A program made the position numbers and the translations under genes. Below the pieces are notes generated by a model. That model saw only the letters and a program-made list of their open reading frames with translations. It was not told where the DNA came from and did no database searches. From assembly GCA_022410635.1 (NCBI GenBank), contig JAJVDF010000016.1, forward strand, positions 4,148,161-4,212,160: a stretch of 64,000 nucleotides of DNA, read 5' to 3'. Shown in pieces: positions 46,471 to 55,738 of the stretch. Within the stretch, counting starts at the first letter, position 1. The number at the start of each line of letters is the position of its first letter. Source of the stretch: Tretioscincus oriximinensis. Its lineage: Eukaryota; Chordata; Lepidosauria; Squamata; Gymnophthalmidae.

Positions 46471-47465
46471 TAAGAACATAAGAAGAGCCATACTGGATCG
46501 GGCTAGAGCCCATCTGGTCCAGCATTCTGTGTCACACAGAGGCCCATCAGATGCTCCTGGGCAGTCCGAACAGAGGAAAGCAAAATATGCACCTGTTCAT
46601 GACTCCCTGCTTCAGGAGTCCTGCCTGCTGCTCTATCCCAGAGGCAGCATCCACACATCCATCCTAGTACCCATTTATATCCTTGATACCCATAAACCTG
46701 TCTAGTCCTGTCTTGAAGCTATCCAAGCTATTAGCTACCACCACCTCTTCAGGAAATAAATTCCACAGGCCGATGACCCTCTGACTGAAAAAAAAACTTT
46801 TCTTTGTCTGTTCTCAGTTTCCTGCCCATCAGTGCCCTCTGGTCCTAGTGTTGTGTGATAGAGAAAACAATTTTGTACACTTCACTCAGATCACCTCTCA
46901 AACGTCGCTTTCGAGGCTGAAGAGGCCCAGACGTTGCAGCCTGACTTCATAAGGGAGGTGCTCCAGACCCTTGATCATTCTTGTTGCCCTTTTCTGCACC
47001 TTCTCTAGTTCCAAAATATCCCTCTTGAGATGTGGTGACCAGAACTGAACACAGTATTCCAAATGTGGCCTCACCACAGATTTCTAAAGAGGCAAAATAA
47101 CATTTGCTGACTTGTTTTTGATTCCTTTCCTAATTATCGACAACATGGAATTTGCCTTTTTTGCTGCTGCTGCACACTGGGTTGACATCTTCATTGAATT
47201 TTCCACCAACAGCCCAACAGTCCCCAACAGTTGGTAGGTATAATTGGGTTTCTTGGCCCTAATGTGCATGACTTTGCACTTGCTTAAATTGAAGTGCATT
47301 TGCCATTTTGATGCCCACTCACCCAATTTCAATAGATCACTCTGAAGCGTCTTCAGTTTTCATTACCCTGAACAGTTTAGTGTCATCAGCGACCTTTGCT
47401 TCTTCACTATTTACCTCGACATCCAGATCCTTCATGAATATATTGAAAAGCAAAGGTCTCATAAT
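46471..47465 (-). mobile_element. CR1/L2-superfamily LINE, reverse transcriptase palm to 3' end
   Basis: Minus-strand pieces read 'PLLFNIFMKDLDVEV' and 'AKVADDTKLFRV' (reverse-transcriptase catalytic box, usually FADD, here VADD), then 'KLGEWASKWQMHFNLSKCKV', 'QCAAAAKKANSML', and the C-terminus and 3' UTR ending 'cttatgttctta' at 46471. This is the longest copy of the family here. Frameshifts and a TAG in the palm-thumb join make it inactive. Confidence 0.9.
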
Positions 47466-47625
47466 ATGAACTTTAACCTCATTTCTGCAACTAAATAGGT
47501 GCACGATGCAAATTTCTTTTGTGAAGATTACTTCTTCTATAATCTTGTGATCCACTAGTGACCAAAAATTGCTCAAGATGTAATATACGTTTGCAAGATA
47601 ATAAAGCAATTACTCCTACCAACTA

Positions 47626-48250
47626 ATGGGAACCAAGTTTTCAGTGACAGAGCAGGAAAATGATCATGGGGTGTCATCCCAGTGTGCAGCAGCAGCGAAA
47701 AAAGCAAATTCAATGTTAGGTATAATTATGAAAGAAATTGAAAGCAAGTCAGCAAGTGTTGTTTTGCCTCTTTATAAATCCGTGGTGAGGCCCCATTTGG
47801 AATACTGTGTATAATTCTGGTCACCACATCTCACAAAGAATATTGTGGAACTAGAGAAGATGAAGAAAAAGGCAACAAGAATGATCAAGGGGATGGAGCA
47901 CCTCCGTTACGAAATCTGGCTACAACATCTGGGTCTCTTCAGCCTCGAAAGACAGCATTTGAGAGGTGATCTGATTGAAATGTATAAAATCATGCATGAA
48001 ATGGATAAGGTGAATAGAGAAAAAATGTTTTCCGTATCGCATAACACTAGGACCAGGGGGCATTCCTTGAAATTGTTGGGCAGAAGAGTGAAGACAGACA
48101 AGAGAAAGTATTTTTTCACCCAGAGGGTCATTGGCCTGTGAAATTTATTTCCAGAAGAGGTGGTTGTAGCTGGATAGATTCAAGACAGGTTTAGATACGT
48201 TTATGGACACCAAGGGTATAAACAGCTACTAGTGTGAATCTTTTGAAACT
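47626..48250 (+). mobile_element. CR1/L2-superfamily LINE 3' part, opposite orientation
   Basis: It reads 'SVTEQENDHGV' and 'QCAAAAKKANSMLGIIMKEI', then 'LEKMKKKATRMIKGMEHL', 'SVSHNTRTRGHSLKL' and 'YFFTQRVIGL'. It faces away from the copy at 46471-47465 with about 160 bp between. The two form an inverted pair of the same family. Stops at 'YCV*' and 'L*NLF'. Confidence 0.9.
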
Positions 48251-48479
48251 GCCTCTGGAATGGAGCAACATCCCAGCCCCTGGGATGGAGCAGTACTCAC
48301 AAAATCCCATTTTGAGGGAGTCAAGAATGGGTGTCAGAGGATAGTGGTGAAGTGAAAAAATGGCCATATGGGCAGCTAAGATTGCCTCCCACTTCACATA
48401 TGCCCTTGCCCCCAAGGCACATCTGCCCACCACACTGCCTCCCACGTGTTGACAAGCCACACAACACCACTGGAAATAA

Positions 48480-48600
48480 AGGACATAAGAATATAAGAGA
48501 ATCTCTGTTAGATGAACCAGAACCCATCTAGTCCAGCATCCTGTCTTACACAACGGCTCACCAATTCCTTCTAAATGTCTCATGCAGAATACAAATTGAA
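48480..48600 (-). mobile_element. CR1/L2-type LINE 3' end fragment
   Basis: The plus strand reads 'aggacataagaatataagag', 'catctagtccagcatcctgt' and 'cacaacggctcacca', the inverse of the LINE 3' UTR as at 14705. Only the last ~120 bp remain. Confidence 0.65.
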
Positions 48601-49216
48601 AACTTTGCCACCTCTTGATCTTCTACAAGTGGCTTTTAGAGGCATCCTGCTTGCATCATCAGTGTAGAAAATAAAACTGCACTAATAAAGGCTTCTTTGG
48701 AGTAAAAATTCAGACACTCAAAGCAACAAACTTATTAAGTGTATAATAGCAAATGAAAATGGTACGAACGTCCAAACAATAACAGTACAAACTCCAAATC
48801 ATATAGCAATCATGTAAAGTGTGCAAATGAATCACAATTGAATTCTGATTCAAACAAATTCACGCCTTGTATCCAGCCTTGAAACAAAATCTTCATAGAG
48901 GCTTCCAACTGTGAACACATAGTTCAGAAAAGGACATTAACTAACTCGTAACAACATGTAAGAGGAGAGGAACTACAGAGTCATCTGTATTGTTTGTAGT
49001 ATGTTTGTATCTCTGTAAGAAGTGAACACAAACTTCACTTGCCTCAAATGCAAGCTCGTTTCTCTCTCACATGGTAAACTCATTCTGCTGAATAGACCAG
49101 AAGGGTCCTTTTGGAACCCAAAGTTCACATCTGAGGTTCCACTCCTGTTGATTTGTAAACTAAATGCCACTTTCTCATACATTCTTGGGTTCAACATCAG
49201 ATTGGAACATACAGCC
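48601..49216. other. Unique DNA, no gene seen
   Basis: Nothing recognised. Confidence 0.4.
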
Positions 49217-49375
49217 CAGTTATTTATTTATTTATTTATTTATTTGTATTTGTATCTATACCCGAAGGTCTCAGGGCGGCCAACCATAGGGTGGCGCTGT
49301 CCTTGTGGGCATCTTCTCTTTCTTGGCTTAGTCATACCGTCAACATGTGGCAGCACTAAAAGTGCTGGTTAAATA
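49217..49375 (-). mobile_element. L2-like LINE/SINE 3' tail with (TTTA)n
   Basis: (TTTA)n at 49218-49247 is followed by 'tatacccgaaggtctcaggg' and 'cggccaaccatagggtgg', the inverse of the L2-like terminus. The body is short and not classifiable. Confidence 0.6.
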
Positions 49376-50480
49376 AAATGTAGACACAATTAATTGTTGT
49401 TGAAATACATTATTTCAATAGACCGTTCCATTATTTTAATGCTTTAGCTAAAGTAGCTAAAAATTAAAAATTTTAAAAGCAAAAGTAAAATTTGCAACTG
49501 ATCTCCTGCTGCTCTCACTTTATAAGAAACACAGCCTTTCTGCATAAATCAGGTCTACAAATAGAGAGCAGGGAAGGGCAATGCCAGAATGTGGGTGAAA
49601 GTCAATATTGGCAATAATGTCTTCATTTACAAGGTTTGTGACCATGTCTTGACTGTCACCAAACCATTTTGACCACTAAAACATTTTGACCCTGTATCTG
49701 AACACAGCTTTACTAGGTGTTTTAATATGCTGAAAAGGCTAGAAATGTATCCAATTTCATACACAGGAACTAAATGGAATCTACTCTGGAAATCAGGGCA
49801 TTTGTGAAATGGCCTAGTTATTGCTTTAACAAACAGTTTGTTAAAGCAATAACTGTCTTTCAAGTGAAATCCAGTCGCTCTAAAAGATACCTTGAAGCAT
49901 GTTTACTTGACAGTAAGGAAGCCTGCAGAACAAACCTAACCATCCTAAATAATATTGGTCAGATTATGTTCCTTTATCTGCAGATGCAACCTGCTTGTCA
50001 TGTCAGAGCTATTCCTACAAAAGCCAAGGCACCATTCAGCAGCGGAGCTCATTATCTGTAGGTGTTAGATCCTTTTATTGACCTGTCCTGCTTTTACAGT
50101 TAATAGAACTGTCAGCTCTGCTCTCACTTTCACATCATCTGTATCAGAAGCTTGCTAGGAACTTTGAGGTAACACAAAAACTAGGGCATTCCAAGGGCAA
50201 GATATTTCTTAAAATAACAGGATTTTCATCTGGGTCTGAACACAAAGTGAATTAGTCATAACAAATGCAAAAAAAAATTAATGAGTACCTGGAATTAGAA
50301 TTCTTAATTTTAGACCCATGGGTAGGAAAGCTGGGAAGTACTTCGTGTGTATTCAATGTTTACTTAAAGAGCAATTTTTGAATGGTTAAGACCCTGTCTT
50401 ATTATAAGGACCCTGTCATTTCTCCTTGCACTTTCTCCTTCTCCTTCCTTTATCAGTTATTTATGATAAATATTATTAAC
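49376..50480. other. Unique DNA around a palindrome, no gene seen
   Basis: Apart from the palindrome at 49816-49854, nothing was recognised. Confidence 0.4.
49816..49854. repeat. Perfect 39-bp palindrome
   Basis: Nineteen-base arms AGTTATTGCTTTAACAAAC and the exact inverse surround a single central A. No known MITE ends are visible beyond the arms. It could be a template-switch mutation. Confidence 0.95.
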
Positions 50481-50853
50481 TCTAACCTTTAAAGCCTTAC
50501 ATAACTTGGGCCACAAATATCTCAAGGAACGCCTTCTCCCATATGAGCCTGCTCGTGCCCTAAGATCCGCAGGGGAGGCCCTCCTGACTGCACCACCACC
50601 CTCAGTGGCACAGAGGGTGGGAACCCGAAATAGGGCCTTCTTTGTGGCAGTCCCCAGACTATGGAATAGTCTCCCCCTTGAAAATGCTTAAAGACGCACC
50701 TCTTTGGCCTGGCCTTTGGCTAGAAAACTACTGTCTCCTCCCCATTTTAAGAAAAGGCTGTTTTTAATGTGTTAAAATTATGGTTTTATTATTAACCGCC
50801 CTGAGACCTACGGGTATAGGGCGGTATAAAAATGTAAATAAATAAATAAATAA
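50481..50853 (+). mobile_element. L2-like LINE 3' end with (AAAT)n tail
   Basis: It reads 'ERLLPYEPARALRSAGEALL' and 'RAFFVAVPRLWNSLPLE', then 'LFGLAFG' in another frame. It ends 'ccctgagacctacgggtata' followed by 'gggcggtataaaaatg' and (AAAT)n. Same family as 6425-6738 and less decayed. A deletion removes part between 'PLEN' and the 'RLKTHLF' block. Confidence 0.88.
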
Positions 50854-52238
50854 CATGGTTAATATTTTTCAAACTTTTTAGCTCATTGTTTTTCTTTTCT
50901 TTTTAATCACTCTTCTTACATCAGAGATATATTCAATAAAACATTGGAAATTGTGGACCCTTAGAAAGACCTGGGGTTGTACTGATTATTTTGAGAGGTT
51001 CCATGTTACTGCAATCTTGAACGTGTTTACTCAGAAGTAAGTAACAATGGGCAATGACTGAATAAATTGCCCATTGATATTGTAATTGTAATCAATATTG
51101 TAATTGATATTCAGAAGTAAGACTACTTTAATTCAGTGGAATCTATAACCCTACATACAAATGTAGGGTTATAGATTCAATGTAGATAAGTTCAGCATTT
51201 ATAAAAGTATAAACTCTTATTCTCAAAAATTATATTTGAGGTATTGAAGTCTTGATCACACCTTTATTTTTAAACCTCCTTTAGTTCAGTCCTGAAGTTT
51301 GAACTTAATTCACTTTATTCTAGCAAAAACAGATGCACTAAAGAAAGTTTAAAATAGAAACGTAAGTTACGTAACTATGGCCTGAGAGAAACACAGATGA
51401 CAATAGACGTGGTAGGCATTATTGATGAATTAAGAATTAACAAATCACCAGGTCCTAATTACATCCATGCAAGATTTATTCTGGAACTTAAAGTTCCAGA
51501 ACACAGCACAGCAGCTTTAATGAGTGTATCAAAGAGGACACTTTAGAAGGTGCAGCTTATATTTCCAGCAACATCTGCTGAAATTTCTTCTTTGACACAC
51601 CCATTAAAATGCAGCACTGCTCTTCTACTTTTTTCTGGTAATGCTACTTAAATCTGAGGCTGTGGATTTCCTAGCAAAATAGGCAACGTATCACTGTCCT
51701 CTACTTGTTTAGATGAGGACTTAAAGTGATTGACATAACTCAGATTTTAGAAGGTGCTGAAGGTAGGACTCAGGAAGTTATAGATCCACCAGTATGCTAC
51801 TCTAGGGGTGGTATATGAGCTGTACTGTGTTCTATTTTTCCTTTATTTTCAAGTACCTTTACCCTGTTGTTTGTAACAATAAACCTGTTTCGTTTTGAAA
51901 CTTATACTTTTACCTCAGCATCCTTTATTCCTTAAAAACTCTCTATAGTGTGAGTGTGAAGGCTGTGTATAAAGTCTTCACTCCCCTGTCTGTGGGGAAT
52001 AGTGGGCCTTCCCAGGGCTTGGCAACACAGGAGAGTGAAGTGCCCTGTAGCTGCCTGAGGCCTCTGTTGGGTCCCTGCAGCTTAAGTTGGCTTCAGCAGT
52101 GTAAGGCCAGCTGGGCAACCTGCAGATTGGGGCTTGGGGTGGGGTGGATGTCCCAACCAGTTTAACATCTGTTCTGAGGAAGATGATGGAAATGCCCATA
52201 TAAGTTAAAATTTCCAACATTTGAAGATAGAAGCCTTT
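50854..52238. other. Unique DNA around short hairpins, no gene seen
   Basis: Apart from the hairpins near 51046-51178, nothing recognised. 51950-52165 has an open frame of 71 codons without a known domain. Confidence 0.35.
51139..51178. repeat. Perfect 18-bp inverted repeat, 4-base loop
   Basis: Arms GAATCTATAACCCTACAT and its exact inverse flank ACAA. Another imperfect hairpin (CAATGGGCAA/TTGCCCATTG) lies just upstream at about 51046-51078. Confidence 0.95.
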
Positions 52239-52246
52239 CTCAAAGA

Positions 52247-52452
52247 TAGGCTGACCAGATAACCCCATGGGGTGTGTGTTGAAAACCCATTTTTGGGGTG
52301 CCTCCTGTTTTTTTCTGAGGAAAAAAAATTAAAACAAAATACTTTTTGAAAAGAAAAATTTCCCGAAAAAACGTTCCCAAGAAAAAACTGGGAGGCACCC
52401 GAAAACTGGGTTTTCACCCCACCCAAAAAAAAGGGCTCATCTGGTCAGCCTA
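52247..52452. mobile_element. Fold-back hAT-type MITE, family A, with 8-bp TSD
   Basis: Ends TAGGCTGACCAGATAACCCC and inverse ...CTCATCTGGTCAGCCTA. Flanks CTCAAAGA at 52239-52246 and 52454-52461 (one extra A on the right) form the target duplication. Near-palindromic, about 206 bp. Confidence 0.9.
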
Positions 52453-52749
52453 ACTCAAAGACAGCCACATCACTTCTGCAAGGGAAAGTCCTGCCTAAAC
52501 TCTTAACTTTTTATTAGTGTATTAACCAACACCAACGATTGTATGAAGATATCGCCTACTTATTTTTTTAAAAAATGACAAATGCAGTGACAAGTATTTC
52601 TCCTCCTCCTCCTTCTTCTGGAAATATCCCTTTAAATGAAGTACAGAAAAAAGTGTGTAATCCGCTGCCGTCTGAACACTTAACTATGATTGCTGCAGAT
52701 AAAGGAGCTGACACTTGTTTAATAGTTACTGGCTGTGAAATATCCTTAA
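52453..52749. other. Unique DNA, no gene seen
   Basis: Nothing recognised. Confidence 0.35.
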
Positions 52750-53330
52750 TTACTTTTTTTTAAAAAATTTTTTTTATTGAGTCAAAAAACAAACAAACAA
52801 AACAAACATATCAAGCTATCACCAAAGTTACTCAAAAATATTAAACTTATCGCTCCCCACCCAATCCCCCTATACATCATACATATATTAGCTAATTTAT
52901 ATGCAAGTCAGAGATAATCTTAATTTCATGTTTTAGAATAGGGTAACGATCGCTGGTTTCACCAACCGCAATAACTTGTGTCTAATTGGTCTGCCAAGTA
53001 GAATTATGAAATATGCCCATAAGTCTGAATCTTTGTTCCCTGATGATGTCAAACAATAACATATCAATTATATGTTCAAGCAAAAGATCTATTGACCATT
53101 TGGTCTTGTCCTTCCATCCTCCGGCGATTGTAATCAAAGCGGTCCAAATACATCTTCGAACCTCGTGTATTTTATGTAGCGACAGATTCAAAACATTAAG
53201 ATTCCCCAGTAACAAAATGTGAACATTATTTGGTAAATTGACATTAAAAATTAAAGAGACATCATTCAAAATTGAATTCCAAAAAGCTGAAACGAACGGA
53301 CAATCCAGCCACATATCCTTAGTTAGTTCT
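52750..53330 (-). mobile_element. L1-type ORF2 C-terminus and 3' tail
   Basis: The minus-strand frame 53314-52982 starts 'MWLDCPFVSAFWNSIL' (the zinc-knuckle-type C..FW motif) and ends with 'DIIREQRFRLMGIFHNSTW', matching the end of L1 ORF2. The minus-strand 3' side (52850-52750) becomes A-rich and polyA-like with (CAAA)n on the plus strand at about 52785-52808. It is probably the same insertion as 53790-54375, now split by a hAT element. Confidence 0.82.
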
Positions 53331-53508
53331 CATGTGATACCAATATCACCTTTGTTATCTCTGTGAGACCTTTAAGGTACAGTTTACTGCATTGCAATGA
53401 GTCACCCAGAAGAAAAAAACCTCAATGCTTTTCCGCCTTGTGCTGCCTCACTTGACTCTCATGTGCTTACCTACATGTTTGTGCACGATAATAGGCTGTG
53501 TGCAGAGA

Positions 53509-53790
53509 CTGATATGATTTCCTAAAGCCCAAACTGGGGCAATTAATATTCATGCATATGCAAATCACCCACCAACATGCATATCCCTCCGAAATTGTTG
53601 CCCAAGAAATCCACAAAGCACATGATAATTTTTTGAAATATGTGAGAAATTTCCGAAGTGCGCAAGAAATTTTCAAAGTGCATGAGAAATTTGCATTTTT
53701 ATTTTTATTTACTGAGGGGAGGGGTGCCTTTGGGAGCTGGCCCTGGTTGCCAGAGACACCTAGTGGTGGTGCAGTTATTTTCTTTTAAAA
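53509..53790 (+). mobile_element. hAT family A long form, inside L1
   Basis: It starts 'agactgatatgatttcctaa' (a degraded TAGACTGACCAGATTTTCTG terminus), then 'cccaaactggggcaattaat', 'caccaacatgcatatccctc', repeated 'gcgcaagaaattttc' units and 'cctagtggtggtgcagttat'. The right terminus is missing. 53585-53790 is nearly identical to 57088-57294. Confidence 0.78.
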
Positions 53791-54375
53791 ATCAATTCTC
53801 CAGTTTTTATGGGGCCAATGATTCATTATCCTGTAAACCTTCCTCCAAAGAGGATTAAGATTTACCTCCATAATTTTGTCTGGATTTTTGGGTAATCTTA
53901 CCCCTAAATATATAATTGATTTCTGGGAAATATGCAATTGGGAAGTACGGGTAATTGATCTTAAACATCTCTTAGATATATTAACTGTCAATAAATCTGA
54001 TTTATTAACGTTGATTTTTAATCCCGATATTTTTTCAAATTTTTCTATTTCTAAAATAACATGGGGTATAGAGTTCTTTGGGTCCCCTAAGATTACCAGA
54101 GCGTCATCCGCATAGAGATTAATTTTTATCTGTTCTTGTCCACACTTATATCCTATTATCTCTGGGTTAGATCTTATCTGATTAGCCAAGGGCTCTATAG
54201 CCATCACAAATAATAGTGGAGATAGCGGGCAACCTTGCTTTGCTCCATTTTTAATAAAGAATGGGTCCGAGAGCCCGAGTTATCCCTGATTGTGGCCCTG
54301 TTATCTTTATAGAGCGCAGCTATCAATTCAGCAAATCGGTCCCCACAGTGGTATTTTTTACATATTTGGACCAAA
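53790..54375 (-). mobile_element. L1-type ORF2 reverse-transcriptase fragment
   Basis: The minus-strand frame 54207-53785 begins 'MAIEPLANQIRSNP' and has 'INLYADDALVIL', containing the YADD catalytic box, then 'FEKISGLKINVNKSDLL' (the SGLKIN..KS motif) and 'YLGVRLPKNP'. This is classical L1 reverse transcriptase. Upstream in another frame, 'NGAKQGCPLSPLLFV' gives the G.kQGCPLSP box. A frameshift near 54240 separates them. The hAT element at 53509 truncates the 3' side. Confidence 0.92.
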
Positions 54376-54377
54376 TA

Positions 54378-54760
54378 TTACAATCATTATAAGTTGTACC
54401 TGATGAAAATTCCTCTTTTCCATATCTATTAAAGGTGCGAAGTTCTATCCTGGTTTTATATGTTAACCTTATCCTAGTGTGGAACATCTTGCGATGCATC
54501 AAACAACATGACTTTATTCATTCAGATGGTTCATGAAGACACACATTTTTACCTGTGCTGTTAAACAAGCAGTTCTTATGCACTTCTGGGTACTTTGCTG
54601 TATTTAATTGCTTTTTATTTTTATGCATGTAAAAACTTTGAAAGAAAAGTGGCTGGGAAATAAATGGAATCAATAAATCAAACTTTTCTAGTTACCAATT
54701 ATTGCTAAACATACAACTGTCCACAGAAAATCTGAAATCGCCATAGCTCAAACAATTTTA
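54378..54760 (-). repeat. Unclassified interspersed repeat, inverse of 37441-37815
   Basis: About 370 bp matching the repeat at 37441-37815 in opposite orientation, including 'ctattaaaggtg.gaagttc', 'aaccttat.ctagtgtggaa', 'gatgcatcaaacaa.atgac' and 'gtggctgggaaataaatg'. Family and coding capacity unknown. Confidence 0.7.
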
Positions 54761-55159
54761 AACTAGGGTGGGCTTTGGGATAAAATATTTGTAAAATCAA
54801 AATATTAAACAAACTCAAGTGTCATTTTCACTGCTATCTGGCATATAAAATACGATCTAGAAAGTAATCCCCTCCGCCGCGCCCAAAAAGGAAGAGAAAA
54901 AAAGAAATCAAGTTTTAATCTACTAAGATGTCGTGGACAGATGTTGTCTTCCACTGGCCAAAGCTCATGAAACTCTTACTGGGATTTTTACCACCTTAAA
55001 TAAACCTGATTTGCTCAGGGTTCACTAATACAATTTAACTAACCCTAGTTTAAATCCTGATTTGCACAGGGCTAAGTGGGTTGTACCAAAGTGCATCACT
55101 GAGCCCTGTTCATATCAGCCCTCCAGCAAATATGAGCTTTTGACTCCTGTAAATTCTTA
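54761..55159. other. Unique DNA, no gene seen
   Basis: Nothing recognised. Confidence 0.35.
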
Positions 55160-55383
55160 GGGCCTCCAGTAAATCAGAGGGTGAGATAGCCCAATAGGAG
55201 CTGCTGTGTCTATGGTTACTATAGTAACACCGGTAAACTGAATCTGTTACATCAGAATGCTTGAAAAATGACAGGTGGGGTTGCTGGAGCAACAGTCCAC
55301 AGCCAAGCCAGCTGCCCAGAGGGTGGGGGAAGCAGAGGGCACAGAGGGGAATGGACTGAGAAAGGCAGAAGGGTGGGAAGTGG
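55160..55383. repeat. Direct-repeat module 1 flanking the ERV fragment
   Basis: From 'gggcctccag' to 'gggtgggaagtgg' it matches 57326-57500 plus 57882-57927 with few differences. It contains the 14-bp palindrome GTTACTATAGTAAC. Retroviral Env coding sequence begins immediately after it. Confidence 0.85.
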
Positions 55384-55720
55384 AAATTGCCAAAATGTGC
55401 TGTTTTGATATAGAAGACAATAAGGATTAAGTTAATCAGAAAATTGAAACTGTAAATAATTTGTCTAATGATATCACTGTTCAAACATCTATTTTAGAGG
55501 GATTCTGGGACTCATTGTGGGCCTGGTTGCCAGATCTTCATTGGCTAAAGTTAATTGTACAAATTGTTGTATTTGTAATTGCAATTTCTCTGCTGTTGTG
55601 TCTCTGTGTACAGTGTCTTCCCTTACTCTTCAAATTGGGCTCAGCCTGCTGTCCAAAATTTAGGACTTCAGATAGGGAACAATTGGCTTATGAGTTGAGA
55701 GAACTTTCTCACATTTAAAA
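55384..55720 (+). pseudogene. env: Endogenous retrovirus env, transmembrane-subunit C-terminal remnant
   Basis: The frame ending at 55718 starts in a polar stretch, then has a Trp-rich membrane-proximal part ('FWDSLWAWLP' and 'HWLK'), a ~20-residue hydrophobic helix beginning 'LIVQIVVFVIAISLLL', cysteines, and a short charged cytoplasmic tail. This is the layout of a retroviral Env transmembrane protein anchor. The ectodomain, fusion region and surface subunit are absent; an in-frame TAA lies near 55430. A purine tract and LTR follow at once, as expected for env. The 5' boundary coincides with repeat module 1. It is a dead fragment. Confidence 0.75.
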
Positions 55721-55724
55721 AATT

Positions 55725-55738
55725 AAAAAAGGAGGAAT
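55725..55738 (+). other. Polypurine tract before the LTR
   Basis: AAAAAAGGAGGAA followed by T and then TGTC fits the retroviral polypurine tract that primes plus-strand synthesis at the 5' edge of U3. The position, a few bases after the env stop and just before a TG, supports the reading. Confidence 0.7.
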
